From Solobacterium sp. (GTDB taxonomy: Bacteria; Bacillota_I; Bacilli_A; Erysipelotrichales; Erysipelotrichaceae): a stretch of DNA of 64,000 nt. Position numbers and translations under genes: made by a program. How positions within the stretch are numbered: the first letter of the stretch is position 1; each line of letters opens with the position of its first letter. The stretch is from contig JAFUFO010000004.1 of NCBI GenBank assembly GCA_017469885.1, positions 1 through 64,000 of the forward strand. The letters run 5' to 3'. This document shows positions 7,801 to 16,266 of this stretch, one piece after another. Below the pieces are notes generated by a model. The model ran no database searches, had not been told where the DNA came from, and was given only the letters and a program-made list of their open reading frames with translations.

Positions 7801-8206
7801 CAAGGACACCACCGTAGAGTTCAATCACTCCGACACGCTGCCTTCTTAACCCCAATCGCTTCAGATCGTTGCGCATTATCGCGTTTGCAATGCCACCTCC
7901 TGGAATCGCATAAGTGCCTGACCATGAATACCCCAGTCCGGACTGGCTTTCTTGCGATAATGATTCCCCTTCCGTGCTCTGTCGAAGAATTCTTGCAACT
8001 ACATCGACAGTAACGGACTTAACAACTGATGCGTAGTCTTCATCAGAGGCAACCATACTGTTTAAGTCTTTACCGACCTTGTCTGCTTCTTTGCGAAGAA
8101 TAGAAGATACCTGTGCTAGCAGCGCTTCAGCCCGATGTTCTTCATCGTCATCTTTCATCTTTCTCCACAGGAGTTCCAGATCATCAATAGTTGCAAAAGA
8201 AACCAT
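7790..8206 (-). CDS. Head completion adaptor, Gp19/Gp15/Gp42 family
   Basis: About 138 residues. The N-terminus FATIDDLELLWRKM is the signature opening of the phage Gp19/Gp15/Gp42 family of head-tail adaptors, followed by a helical region containing RAEALLAQVSSILRKEA. The protein binds the portal to extend the DNA channel. Two adjacent ATGs (8209 and 8206) follow an AGGAGGT site; the second is better spaced. The 3' end overlaps the head closure gene. Confidence 0.82.
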   Translation of the reverse strand: MVSFATIDDLELLWRKMKDDDEEHRAEALLAQVSSILRKEADKVGKDLNSMVASDEDYASVVKSVTVDVVARILRQSTEGESLSQESQSGLGYSWSGTYAIPGGGIANAIMRNDLKRLGLRRQRVGVIELYGGVLDEN

Positions 8207-8208
8207 CA

Positions 8209-8469
8209 TCAGACCTCCTGTGTTTTCAGAATTGCTACAACAAATTCCTTCTTTCTCTTCGGACCGTCAATACCCTTAGATTTCGCGATTTCGCGAAGCT
8301 TTTCCATAGACATGTTATAGAGATCATTCTCAGAATAGCCTTTCTTTTCGGCTGGTTCTTTCTTAGTTGCAGAAACAGCGGGAGCCGTATAAGGCTCCCA
8401 TCCGTTTCCATCAACTTTTCCTGCAATCTCTACAACAAGATCTTTACCTTTCTTTTTGTAGAGAGCCAT
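8209..8469 (-). CDS. Small head protein with HeH/Rho-N-like C-terminal domain
   Basis: 86 residues following the capsid gene. The C-terminal half (SENDLYNMSMEKLREIAKSK and onward to GPKRKKEFVVAIL) is the helix-extended-loop-helix pattern seen in Rho-N, SAP and HeH domains, which often bind nucleic acid and are frequent in small proteins encoded after phage capsid genes. The N-terminal half is low complexity and Lys/Ala-rich. The role is unknown. Confidence 0.55.
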   Translation of the reverse strand: MALYKKKGKDLVVEIAGKVDGNGWEPYTAPAVSATKKEPAEKKGYSENDLYNMSMEKLREIAKSKGIDGPKRKKEFVVAILKTQEV

Positions 8470-8471
8470 TG

Positions 8472-9380
8472 TTATTCTCCTGTTCCTTCAGAACCGTTTG
8501 CTGCGGTAGGCACAACCTTTGCAATGCTATCGATATCGATAACAACTGCAGCGATATATGCTTCTGTGCGGAGATAGATCTCGTTATGACCTTTCAGGTC
8601 ACGGCCGGTATTGTCAGGATCACCATACTTGATCAGCTCAAGCGGCATATTCTTTGCATAGCCCCACTTTACGGCCTCCATATTGCCGACATACGCCTTT
8701 GCTTTGTCAGCATAAGATACTGTGGAGTTTACGTCACACCCAGAACCATTCAGGTTACCAGGATTGCCACCCAGCGCAAATTCCGGATACTGCTTGACAC
8801 CGTTAACTTTCAGTTTTCCCAGTGCAGATCCGAAATCCTTAGAGAACATAAAGCAAGTTACTGCTTCATCTCCAAGCATTGCGATGGCATCTTCGAGGTT
8901 TGCTTCCGGATCCGCCGAACTGAATACAACAGAGTTTGTGGTTGCATCAAAGCACTTACCCGTCATAGAGGGGAGTACAGCCTTAGTGCGCGGATTAATG
9001 CCATGGAATCCGATAATATCTACGGCACGGCCTACCTTCTTAGCGCAGCCTTCCGCAAACTTGTTCATAAGATCCAGGCGCGCTTCTTCGGAACCGTACC
9101 ACATCTGGTCGGAGAAACGTGCTCCATATTCAATGCAGAGCGGACGTACAGTCACTGGTGCAACTGCAGCATGACCACGCTCTTTTGCTTCTCCCTCACC
9201 TACTACGGTGGCTTCATCATCCATCGAGAATGTGAAAAATGTGTTTCCGTTAAAGCCTACCGGTTCAGATCCGACAAGCTTTGCGATGGAACTGTGTCCC
9301 TTTACTTTGGAAAACAGGTCCTGAACAACCTCCGGAGGTAACATTTCTCCTCTCTGTACAACTTCTCTATCGTTTGCCAT
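8472..9380 (-). CDS. Major capsid protein, HK97 fold
   Basis: 302 residues from the ATG at 9380, which has a GGAG site overlapping the scaffold gene stop; the longer frame to 9425 lacks one. It has HK97 capsid features: an N-terminal helix with LPPEVVQDLFSKVKGHS, the E-loop/P-domain region around VTVRPLCIEYGARFSDQM, and the A-domain segment with AIAMLGDEAVTCFMFS. No prohead protease gene was recognised nearby; a separate scaffold lies just upstream. Confidence 0.88.
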   Translation of the reverse strand: MANDREVVQRGEMLPPEVVQDLFSKVKGHSSIAKLVGSEPVGFNGNTFFTFSMDDEATVVGEGEAKERGHAAVAPVTVRPLCIEYGARFSDQMWYGSEEARLDLMNKFAEGCAKKVGRAVDIIGFHGINPRTKAVLPSMTGKCFDATTNSVVFSSADPEANLEDAIAMLGDEAVTCFMFSKDFGSALGKLKVNGVKQYPEFALGGNPGNLNGSGCDVNSTVSYADKAKAYVGNMEAVKWGYAKNMPLELIKYGDPDNTGRDLKGHNEIYLRTEAYIAAVVIDIDSIAKVVPTAANGSEGTGE

Positions 9381-9382
9381 TT

Positions 9383-9868
9383 TTATTCTCCTTCGCTTTC
9401 TAGTTTGGCTACTGTTTTCTTCCATGCTTCCTTGACTGGATCAGAGTTGTCCTGATCATTATCAGTTCGTAACGGAAGAACCTGTGTTGACGTACCAATC
9501 AACTTGCGAATTGATTCTGCGTCTTTCCGGATGTCTTCTTCAGTTTCGCCTTTAAGACGGTCAATCATTTGATACGGAATACCAAGTTCATGGGCAATTC
9601 GCGTTTTTACCGAGCCGGTCTCGTAACCCTTGATTGTGGTTTTCTGTTTTTCGATCTGAGAGTTTGCAGTGTTCAGGCTCTCCTGCAATGCATTCTTTTC
9701 GCCTGTGAGCGTTTCTACGGATTTCTTCAGTTCCTCGTAGTCCTTATACTGTTCCACTTTGCTCTTGAGATCTTCATAATCGGAATACTTCGCACGTTCC
9801 CGCTGAAGACGTTCACTGATTCTGCTGTCAAACTCTTCCTGTGATGTGATTGGTGTAAATTCTGCCAT
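9383..9868 (-). CDS. Capsid scaffolding protein (Gp20 / DUF4355-like)
   Basis: 161 residues, chosen from the ATG at 9868 with a GGAGGAG site; the frame continues to 9928 without one. It is almost wholly helical with a coiled-coil centre (about residues 20-100) and is rich in Glu, Lys and Gln, as expected of phage minor structural Gp20-like scaffolds. It directs assembly of the adjacent HK97 capsid protein. The C-terminal part is polar and disordered. Confidence 0.82.
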   Translation of the reverse strand: MAEFTPITSQEEFDSRISERLQRERAKYSDYEDLKSKVEQYKDYEELKKSVETLTGEKNALQESLNTANSQIEKQKTTIKGYETGSVKTRIAHELGIPYQMIDRLKGETEEDIRKDAESIRKLIGTSTQVLPLRTDNDQDNSDPVKEAWKKTVAKLESEGE

Positions 9869-9938
9869 GTTTTTCTCCTCCCACTTTTCCGTGTGGTATA
9901 CGTAAATAACTAAAAAAGCGGCCATCATGGTCGCTTAC

Positions 9939-11324
9939 TTAGTAACTAACCCTCTGCTTTCTTCTTTCCTTACTCGTTGCGCATATCCAATGCGCCAGGG
10001 ATAGACTTTCCAGCAGAGTAACATCTACCCCTTCTTTTATCGACTTGTATCCGAACCCACCACTTAATGTTCGATGTTCACAGTTTGTAACTGACTGTGT
10101 AAGCGACGGCTGGTTGTTATGGCAGATCGTTTCAGCTGTGATCGCATTCTCGAACATAGCATTTGCCACTATTACTTCTGCCACTTTCGGCAGGATCGGT
10201 TGCTTCAGATGAGCTTTTTTCATATCTTCTGCAAGAAGATCCTGTCCCGATTTTCCGTCGACAACCACTTTGTTGACTGCTGCATCTTTAAGAAACCGGA
10301 TTATCCATCCAGTTCCCATCCGTGCTGACTGACAGTCAATTGCCTCTACAAATATTTTCCCATCTTTGGTCTTTACAGCAATACTTACTGAAACAGTCGC
10401 TCCCGAACTGGAATACTTTATTCCTACATACAGCTTGCCTTTGAACTCCGGAATGCTCTGTACCTTCAGGCCATCCCATTCCTTCTGAGAAATGGCTGAC
10501 TTCAGGTTATATTCTGTCCAGAATCCGAGTCGCTGTATATTATGATCCAATTCGTCGGAAGACAATTCATCTAGTATTTTCCGCTCTGTAAGGATGTATC
10601 CAAGTGACGGATTTGTTTCATACCATGCATCCTTGTCATATGGGTTGTGCAGTTCATATACTGACCATTCTGCCCATCCTGAGTTAGGTCTGCCGTTTTG
10701 CAGCACACTTTTTCTGAATTCCGCAAAAACTGTTCCGGCAGACGTTACCGTTGGCGGTGTCCCACAGTATAAAGTTTGCGGATTTTCAGACGAAGACACG
10801 ACATACTTTAATGCCGAGTCCTGACTAGTCTGATACTCTTGTGCTTCATCAATAATCAGCAGATCGTATCCAGAGCCAAGTCCTCCGGAGGATGTTCGTG
10901 TACGAAACTCAATTCTGCCGCCCGCTTCAAGATAAATGTGTTCCTTTCCGTATGCACGGTAAGAACTTTCAATTATCATTCCGCACTTCTCTATGATTCT
11001 TTTCAAGCGTTCCCATAAAATGTGACTGGTATCAGTGCGGTGAGCGGTATACAAAATGCTCTTTCCGTCAGCAAGCCATTTAAGGCAAATAACTACGAAC
11101 ACTTCACTTTTACCATTACGGCGAGATACTTCAATTCCATACTTGGAGTGGACCCATAATCCATCCTCGTTATACGCCATAATGTTTCGGATCTGTTCTA
11201 CTTGCCAGGGGATCGGCTTGTTCCCGGATTTATAGTAGAGTTGCAGCGCTTCATCACCATGTGTTTTTGAGTAAGGCAACACACGGGATTGAGTAGGCGT
11301 CTGGCGACCTTTTCTAGTGGCCAT
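9939..11324 (-). CDS. Terminase large subunit
   Basis: 461 residues. The ATPase domain shows a Walker A-type segment SRRNGKSE near residue 68, Walker B LLIIDEAQE near 155, and a coupling motif CGTPPTV near 187. The nuclease domain follows (FKGKLYVGIKYSS as first acidic strand, VVVDGKSGQDLLAEDM as the second). It cuts and packages the phage genome through the portal. A strong GGGAGGAGG site lies just before the ATG. Its location between the MuF/immunity pair and the scaffold is unusual, because it normally precedes the portal gene. No small subunit gene was recognised. Confidence 0.9.
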   Translation of the reverse strand: MATRKGRQTPTQSRVLPYSKTHGDEALQLYYKSGNKPIPWQVEQIRNIMAYNEDGLWVHSKYGIEVSRRNGKSEVFVVICLKWLADGKSILYTAHRTDTSHILWERLKRIIEKCGMIIESSYRAYGKEHIYLEAGGRIEFRTRTSSGGLGSGYDLLIIDEAQEYQTSQDSALKYVVSSSENPQTLYCGTPPTVTSAGTVFAEFRKSVLQNGRPNSGWAEWSVYELHNPYDKDAWYETNPSLGYILTERKILDELSSDELDHNIQRLGFWTEYNLKSAISQKEWDGLKVQSIPEFKGKLYVGIKYSSSGATVSVSIAVKTKDGKIFVEAIDCQSARMGTGWIIRFLKDAAVNKVVVDGKSGQDLLAEDMKKAHLKQPILPKVAEVIVANAMFENAITAETICHNNQPSLTQSVTNCEHRTLSGGFGYKSIKEGVDVTLLESLSLAHWICATSKERRKQRVSY

Positions 11325-11440
11325 TTGCCCCTCCTCCCGTTGTTATTCAGTATTTACCGGTGCTCTGATCATAGAGTCCCTCCCATAGAAAAATAGTCCC
11401 CAAAAATAGAGGGATTTGTTTCTTCATTTTCAAGTTCTCT

Positions 11441-11465
11441 AAAAAGAAAACGCTCCGGAGAGCGT
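11441..11465 (-). terminator. Rho-independent terminator after the putative immunity gene
   Basis: On the minus strand a 6-bp stem (ACGCTC / GAGCGT) with a 4-base loop is followed by TTTTCTTTTT. It overlaps the stop codon of the small gene at 11465. It splits the late region between the MuF/immunity pair and the terminase. Confidence 0.75.
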
Positions 11466-11758
11466 CAAGAATAAATCACTGGATGAGGCGGATTTTTCAT
11501 TCGCCTTCCGGATGGCAATTTATAATCCAGAAATCTGACATTGCCATTGTTTTTATTAACTGCAACGTAAGCAAATTCAGTCCAAATGTTATTACTTTGA
11601 TTTCCTTCAAAGCCCACAAAATAATGCGCTTCATCATCCGAAAAATCATAGCTCAGTGCATTGCAACCAGAAAAGCGGTGATTTCTAACGTATTCATCAC
11701 CAAAAAGTTCCGCGATTTTTAATATTCCAAGTATTTGAATATCGCTCTGGTTATACAT
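11465..11758 (-). CDS. Putative immunity protein to the MuF C-terminal domain
   Basis: 97 residues from the ATG at 11758, two bases after the MuF stop, with its GGAG site inside the end of the MuF gene. Translation is therefore likely coupled to that gene. It is acidic and aromatic-rich (GYDFSDDEAHYFVGFEG-like strands, a Trp and several Tyr), a composition common in small immunity proteins, with no match to any virion protein I recognise. A terminator follows at once, making MuF plus this gene a unit. The immunity role is inferred from position only; an unknown head protein is the alternative. Confidence 0.5.
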   Translation of the reverse strand: MYNQSDIQILGILKIAELFGDEYVRNHRFSGCNALSYDFSDDEAHYFVGFEGNQSNNIWTEFAYVAVNKNNGNVRFLDYKLPSGRRMKNPPHPVIYS

Positions 11759-11759
11759 A

Positions 11760-13223
11760 CTATTCTCCGCCAAACAGTCTTAGGAAATCCATTTTTCGTT
11801 CCTCTGATAATGTCGAGTTATCAGTTACTGTTTCCACTGAAATAATACCATATTTTGAATATATAGACCTCATCCCATCAACCGAAATAATTTCGGAAGT
11901 GCTCTGCCCTGTTTCTTTTTCAAGCAACGTTAGGGCTTCTAAGTCAGCTTCAGATGGAATGACATCTCCAATGAACGGATGACAATGTGCATCTAATCTG
12001 CCATTTTGTGCCTTCATCTCATCAACAAAGCTATTTGGGATAACTATTCCTTTTTCCTTTCCGCGAATTACATAAACATCTTCTGAGATGGTAATTTTCG
12101 CATATTCCACACCGGTTTCCTGTGTTAGAGTTCTAAGCTCATTGTTTGTGAGTTCACTTACAACACAATAGGAACCTGTATCAGGTGTCTTATCAAGAAT
12201 ATTGGTTAATTTCTCCGGAAGTGAAATGCCTCTTGAGCTTAAGGGTGGCAGCTTTGTCCCGGCAATTCCAGAACTATTTAAAGCCAAATCACTTTTGCCG
12301 TGCAATGTGGCCAACATATAATCAAGCCCGTTTTGCTCAATAGCTTCTTTATTTTTGTTGTACCAGATAGCCGCGCCCTTTGATGAGTAGCCTAGTTCCC
12401 GCTGAACACGTTCAATATCCTTGGATCGGGCAATGCGTCTTTCCTGTTGTTCTTGTTGTAACGCTTCACGATAATCTTCAATAGCTCGGTGCGAGCGAAC
12501 ACGATCCGCAGAATCTTTATACCGATAAGATGCTTTGGACCACACATCCTGTGCATGCTTTCCATCCGCAACAAATTCAACTGTACAATTACAGTTTTCA
12601 TGCCGTCTGAATACGTCATTTCCAGTGTCGCTGACCTCAGAGTATTCATATGTTCCAGCAAGCTCCCTGCACCACTTACATGACCTCGCCTCCGCAGTAC
12701 GAACTATCTTCGGACTCATTCCAGATTTCCATTGGAAATTGGCATTCTGTCGGATGCTTTCATCAACAACATGCTGTGAATAGTTGTCAGCCATGGTGTT
12801 CATCCGGTCAACTGCAGCATCTTTATCTTCCTGGTCAGCTATATTTCTCGCTATGCCCTCAGCACGGTCAACATCCATATTGGGAACGACCGCATTCAAA
12901 CCTAATCCCGCTCGGGTGTTGATTGTCTTTTGAACAACAGCAGTAGCCTCTGAAACTATCTCATGATCCACTCGCAACAACCCAAGCACTGATTCAATCA
13001 ACGCCTGCTGATTGTCCAATGCCGGAAACATGTCCGGGCTGGTACTGTCACGAAATGCATTCGCAGCCAGCTCGCCTACTCTTCGCGCAAACAACTGTGC
13101 ATCTTTGTAGGTTGCCTTGTTCTGTTTTATCTTTCCGTACAGTTTTCTCGCTGTGTTATCTCGATTGAATAAATCCCGGAAAGAATCCTCTAGGATCTTT
13201 TTCAGGTTATCCGAATCACTCAT
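11760..13223 (-). CDS. Phage minor head protein (MuF) with variable C-terminal domain
   Basis: 487 residues, overlapping the portal gene by 8 bp. Residues 1-270 form the MuF/SPP1 gp7-like minor head domain, which includes Cys residues (SCKWCRELAG, HENCNCTVEF) typical of this family. A helical linker spans 240-310. Residues about 320-487 are a separate domain with KITISEDVYVIRGKEKGIVI and a His-Cys-His-Pro ... Ser-Glu-Ala-Asp segment (DAHCHPFIGDVIPSEAD) that resembles the metal-binding HxH...SxxD core of JAB/JAMM proteins. MuF proteins with C-terminal toxin domains are a known group of prophage polymorphic toxins. The toxin role here is inferred from architecture and the neighbouring small gene. 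Confidence 0.75.
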   Translation of the reverse strand: MSDSDNLKKILEDSFRDLFNRDNTARKLYGKIKQNKATYKDAQLFARRVGELAANAFRDSTSPDMFPALDNQQALIESVLGLLRVDHEIVSEATAVVQKTINTRAGLGLNAVVPNMDVDRAEGIARNIADQEDKDAAVDRMNTMADNYSQHVVDESIRQNANFQWKSGMSPKIVRTAEARSCKWCRELAGTYEYSEVSDTGNDVFRRHENCNCTVEFVADGKHAQDVWSKASYRYKDSADRVRSHRAIEDYREALQQEQQERRIARSKDIERVQRELGYSSKGAAIWYNKNKEAIEQNGLDYMLATLHGKSDLALNSSGIAGTKLPPLSSRGISLPEKLTNILDKTPDTGSYCVVSELTNNELRTLTQETGVEYAKITISEDVYVIRGKEKGIVIPNSFVDEMKAQNGRLDAHCHPFIGDVIPSEADLEALTLLEKETGQSTSEIISVDGMRSIYSKYGIISVETVTDNSTLSEERKMDFLRLFGGE

Positions 13224-14445
13224 TGTCAGAATCCATTCCAGTCAGGCTGCGCATGTTAGAGCTGCCAAAGAATCCAGGTACCGCCTGATTCATTTTCAGA
13301 ATTGCGTCACCGATACCGGACAACATAGCCGCATCCGGTTCGAAAATAGGATCCCATTCGGGCTTTGTCATATACACCTGACTTCTCTGGTATGCATATT
13401 GATCTCGAATACAAGCGGCGAGATAACCAACATTAAGAAATCCTGTACCGAATGTTCGCTGCGCTTTTCTGCCTGCAAGCCTTAGGTTTTCATGGGTTGC
13501 CCTGATCGCATCTGCACTGGATGGATTTTCAGTGGCGAATCCAAGGTCATCCAAAGTCAAACCTGTCTCTCCAGCAAATAACGACGCGAACATGCGCAGC
13601 TGATCAGTGTGTGGCTGCATCGACTGCTGTGAAAACTGTCCGACTGTTGGATGCTCCCCATCCTCATCTTTATCAAATTCAAGAAGTGACGACATCGTCG
13701 CCCTCCACTTGTCCATCATCTCAGCATCCGGAGAGAGACCTAAAACATATCTCTGCGGGAAAGAATAAAATTCCCCGGATAGTTCAGCACGTTTCACTGT
13801 TCTGATTGCTGATCCCTGGATAGACATACACGCCCTGCTGATCCTTGAATGACCAAACTGCCTGATTGCATCCGGACGATAAATAATAGGAACCAGCAGT
13901 GGATATGGCGCCAAGTTATTCTGAATAATCTGTTGTCTCTGTTCTTTGTCGTAAATGATAGTTTGTCCAGCCGTGAAGTATGCTTCAATGACCGGGTGTC
14001 CATCATTTCTTTTCAGAACTGCATAACCTTCTTGTAACATTCCGGTTATCGGATCCATTTCACCTGTGGCGTTGGCGCCATCAATTACCTGCAGCCGAGG
14101 ATATCCGGACTCATCTTCAGAGATATAGATAAAGCAACACGAACTGATCAGCGCTCCCAGAATAGCTGAATCGAACAACGTATCCGCGTTGTTCATATTG
14201 AATATCTCCATCATTCCGAAGTTATCGTTTTTGAAGTCACGAAAGACAAGCCTATCAGCAAGGCTATCCACTGCCTTGGCGCACCACCCAAGTGAAGTCA
14301 TCCACCCTCTCAGGCTCGGAGGCGTGCTGATCATAAAGTCTTTTGTTTTGCTCTTCATTTCATAGAAGGTATAGCGGGTAATCACTCGCACCTGTTTTGT
14401 CGCGAGCTTTCTCCGCAAATATTCAATTCCTTTAAGCTGAGGCAT
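13216..14445 (-). CDS. Portal protein, SPP1-like
   Basis: 409 residues from the ATG at 14445 (AAAGGA site); a TTG at 14469 is less likely. It has features of siphophage portals: an N-terminal clip/wing with SLRGWMTSLGWCAKAVDSLADRLVF, the crown-side helix FASLFAGETGLTLDDLGFAT, and a C-terminal helical tail. The dodecameric portal is the DNA entry pore of the capsid. It directly precedes the MuF gene as in SPP1-type clusters, but the terminase genes expected upstream are absent. Confidence 0.85.
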   Translation of the reverse strand: MPQLKGIEYLRRKLATKQVRVITRYTFYEMKSKTKDFMISTPPSLRGWMTSLGWCAKAVDSLADRLVFRDFKNDNFGMMEIFNMNNADTLFDSAILGALISSCCFIYISEDESGYPRLQVIDGANATGEMDPITGMLQEGYAVLKRNDGHPVIEAYFTAGQTIIYDKEQRQQIIQNNLAPYPLLVPIIYRPDAIRQFGHSRISRACMSIQGSAIRTVKRAELSGEFYSFPQRYVLGLSPDAEMMDKWRATMSSLLEFDKDEDGEHPTVGQFSQQSMQPHTDQLRMFASLFAGETGLTLDDLGFATENPSSADAIRATHENLRLAGRKAQRTFGTGFLNVGYLAACIRDQYAYQRSQVYMTKPEWDPIFEPDAAMLSGIGDAILKMNQAVPGFFGSSNMRSLTGMDSDNE

Positions 14446-14476
14446 AATGTCATTCCTTTCTCGTCGCAAACAAAAA

Positions 14477-14502
14477 ACCGATTCTCAGCGCGCGAATCGG
14501 TT
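14477..14502 (-). terminator. Terminator between HNH and portal genes
   Basis: A 9-bp perfect stem (AACCGATTC / GAATCGGTT) is followed on the minus strand by a run of T residues. It would stop leftward transcripts after the HNH gene, just before the portal. Confidence 0.7.
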
Positions 14503-14572
14503 AGCGTGTGTTTTTTTTCGCAGTGACGGCCCGAATATCGGAGACAGGGCCCTACGGGGTCTCTACCCCGTA
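14503..14572. other. GC-rich inter-gene segment, candidate cos region
   Basis: This segment next to the HNH gene contains GAGAC and GTCTC arms around a GGGCCC core and a 7-bp hairpin (TACGGGG / CCCCGTA). In cos-type phages the packaging site lies beside an HNH gene, and HNH proteins act with terminase at cos. The symmetry is seen directly; the cos function is a guess from context. Confidence 0.3.
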
Positions 14573-14952
14573 TATGTATGCCAGTTTATGGTCTGTGGAA
14601 GAACCCTGTTAGATACTTCATCAGATGTTTTCTTTATTTCAACAATTTCGGCAACTTTGTCAGACTTCTGTCTGTTACAAGACAGGTGAGCAAGCTGAAG
14701 GTTCGCCATGTCTGAAGGATGGCCACCCTTATCAATCGGAATAATATGATCGATGCATGGACTCAACGGATGTGGAAATTTATACTTCCATTTTCCGTTC
14801 TCCTTTTCAACTGGCTGTCCGCAAATCCCACATATCTCTTGTGTTGCATAGATCATCTTCTTGTTTCGATCGAATGCAGCGCGATGTGTCCCGTCCTTAT
14901 CAGGGCGGTACCTTTTCTTCGGTAGCGCCTTCTTCTTTTGAACTGTTGCCAT
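14563..14952 (-). CDS. HNH endonuclease (packaging-associated)
   Basis: 129 residues. It has CGICGQP and a later Cys (SCNRQKSDK) forming a zinc site, and the core CIDHIIPIDKGGHPSDMANL with the paired His and Asn of the HNH nuclease fold. Phage HNH proteins of this type act with terminase during cos cleavage and head morphogenesis. It is the first gene of the late block, after a hairpin that ends the early operon. No strong ribosome-binding site is visible before the ATG. Confidence 0.85.
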   Translation of the reverse strand: MATVQKKKALPKKRYRPDKDGTHRAAFDRNKKMIYATQEICGICGQPVEKENGKWKYKFPHPLSPCIDHIIPIDKGGHPSDMANLQLAHLSCNRQKSDKVAEIVEIKKTSDEVSNRVLPQTINWHTYTG

Positions 14953-14964
14953 AGGTCTTATTCA

Positions 14965-15004
14965 CCAAATAGAAAGAGTTCCAGCGCCACCCTTGCTGAA
15001 ACTC
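14965..15004 (-). terminator. Terminator-like hairpin after the ArpU-like gene
   Basis: On the minus strand an imperfect stem (GAGTTtCAGC / GCTGgAACTC, with one bulged or mismatched base) is followed by TTTCTATTT. It lies between the early operon end and the HNH gene. Confidence 0.55.
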
Positions 15005-15048
15005 CTCAGATAACATATAGCACAGAACAAAGCGAACAAAACGAACAC

Positions 15049-15447
15049 TTAACTATTTCGGAAGAATCTTTTGATCCGCATACGGCACAGATCTCCGGCA
15101 TCGGTATCTCCGTACAGCCTCAGCCCTGCCTGCTTCCACGACAGTCCGTCGATGTAATGCAGACGGATAATTGCGCCGGCCTCCGGATCATCAATGCGGA
15201 GAGAGAACTGGATGACGTCGTTTGTTTTCTTCCGTAGCCTGGCAAGCACTGCCTCAAGCTCTGCCTGGATCTCGATGGCATTGTTCGCTTTGGCTGCGGT
15301 CGGATCGGACGATGTGCGGACCGAAGATCTTCCGCCAGGATTCTCGTTCGGCTTCGGACTTGCTTCATATACCATCTGAAGTCTTTCTTCCAGTTCTCTG
15401 ACCGTCCGTTTCATGTCTTGGTAAGCCTTAAGATCTTCAATCGTCAT
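15049..15447 (-). CDS. ArpU / sigma-region-4-like late transcription regulator
   Basis: 132 residues. The C-terminal 50 residues (DPEAGAIIRLHYIDGLSWKQAG and following RMRIKRFFRN) form a helix-turn-helix of the sigma-70 region 4 type, as in ArpU/RinA-like phage activators. Residues 1-90 are helical and coiled. In Gram-positive phages this protein sits at the end of the early operon and switches on late (packaging and virion) genes, which start at the HNH gene. It overlaps the upstream gene by 4 bp. Confidence 0.75.
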   Translation of the reverse strand: MTIEDLKAYQDMKRTVRELEERLQMVYEASPKPNENPGGRSSVRTSSDPTAAKANNAIEIQAELEAVLARLRKKTNDVIQFSLRIDDPEAGAIIRLHYIDGLSWKQAGLRLYGDTDAGDLCRMRIKRFFRNS

Positions 15448-15683
15448 CCATCAGCCTCCTTCGGCTCTGCATCACCGCAGTACCAGTCTTCAGGTCTTTC
15501 AACAGCATACTTTCCGTTTGTACAGACGGATGGTTTGCACCGCTTGTCCGGTGTGCCGTCATAATTAAGTTCAGCGACTTCGTAATACTTGCAGTCCTTA
15601 CACCGGATCAGCTCGCCCTTATATTCCCGGCCGACGATATTACCCTGTCGGTCAAGCAGATCTCTGCAGATATACTCCTTCAT
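15444..15683 (-). CDS. Small Cys-rich phage protein
   Basis: 79 residues with one CKDCKYY pair and further Cys residues (CKPSVCTNGKYA, DWYCGDAEP) that could hold zinc. The core ELIRCKDC and the C-terminal AEPKEAD are shared with the next gene upstream, so the two are diverged duplicates. It overlaps both neighbours by 4 bp. The function is unknown. Confidence 0.6.
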   Translation of the reverse strand: MKEYICRDLLDRQGNIVGREYKGELIRCKDCKYYEVAELNYDGTPDKRCKPSVCTNGKYAVERPEDWYCGDAEPKEADG

Positions 15684-15904
15684 TCTTCATCAGCCTCCTT
15701 TGGTTCTGCCTTCGAGCAGTATCCTTCCGGTCCCATATAGCGATCCATAGGACAAGGGCATATTGTTCTTGCCTTTCCGTTTTTCGGGTTCCTTGCACAG
15801 TCCTTGCACCGTATCAATTCATCCCTTTTATCGAACGAAAGATTAATATTGAACTCTTCTTCAAGGGCTTGCACATCATCGGCTGAAATAATGTATTCCT
15901 TCAT
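15680..15904 (-). CDS. Small Cys-rich phage protein, paralogue of the next gene
   Basis: 74 residues beginning MKEYI like its downstream neighbour and sharing ELIRCKDC and CxxAEPKEAD. A CPCP segment and a late Cys add to a possible zinc site. The function is unknown. It belongs to a run of short Cys-containing early proteins typical of Firmicutes prophages. Confidence 0.6.
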   Translation of the reverse strand: MKEYIISADDVQALEEEFNINLSFDKRDELIRCKDCARNPKNGKARTICPCPMDRYMGPEGYCSKAEPKEADEE

Positions 15905-15912
15905 CCGTCCTC

Positions 15913-16266
15913 CTAGAACCTGTAATTCGGTGGAACAACTCTAAGTCTTCCGACACAACGGAATGACCGTGTCGGCGGTTCTATTTCGCAGACTATATCC
16001 ATGCATTCCGTCAAGTTGGGCTTCATTGCGTTCAGCAGTTCGTTTCTGATAATTGACTCAGATTCCTTATCACCAAGTTGGTCAACCACCTCAAAGGGAA
16101 TTTTAAACTCTGCTATAAGCGGAACAGCATGAGGACTCTCGATGGTTATCAGATTTTGATATCTGTCTTCTCTGAACACTGTTCCGCAATATTCGCACTT
16201 CATAGTCACCCGATTGATTGGTGCTCCACAATTTGGGCAAGAGAGAGGTGATAATTCTTTATTCAT
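15913..16266 (-). CDS. Zinc-ribbon phage protein
   Basis: 117 residues from the ATG at 16266, which overlaps the upstream stop; the longer frame runs into the neighbouring gene. CPNCG and CEYCG near the N-terminus form a four-Cys zinc ribbon, followed by an alpha/beta region of unknown fold. Function unknown; it is placed in the early operon after replication genes. Confidence 0.6.
   Translation of the reverse strand: MNKELSPLSCPNCGAPINRVTMKCEYCGTVFREDRYQNLITIESPHAVPLIAEFKIPFEVVDQLGDKESESIIRNELLNAMKPNLTECMDIVCEIEPPTRSFRCVGRLRVVPPNYRF

Noticed and set aside
9383-9928. Longer starts for the scaffold (9928) and capsid (9425) genes
   Set aside because: The inner ATGs at 9868 and 9380 have clear GGAG-type sites and give the usual family N-termini.
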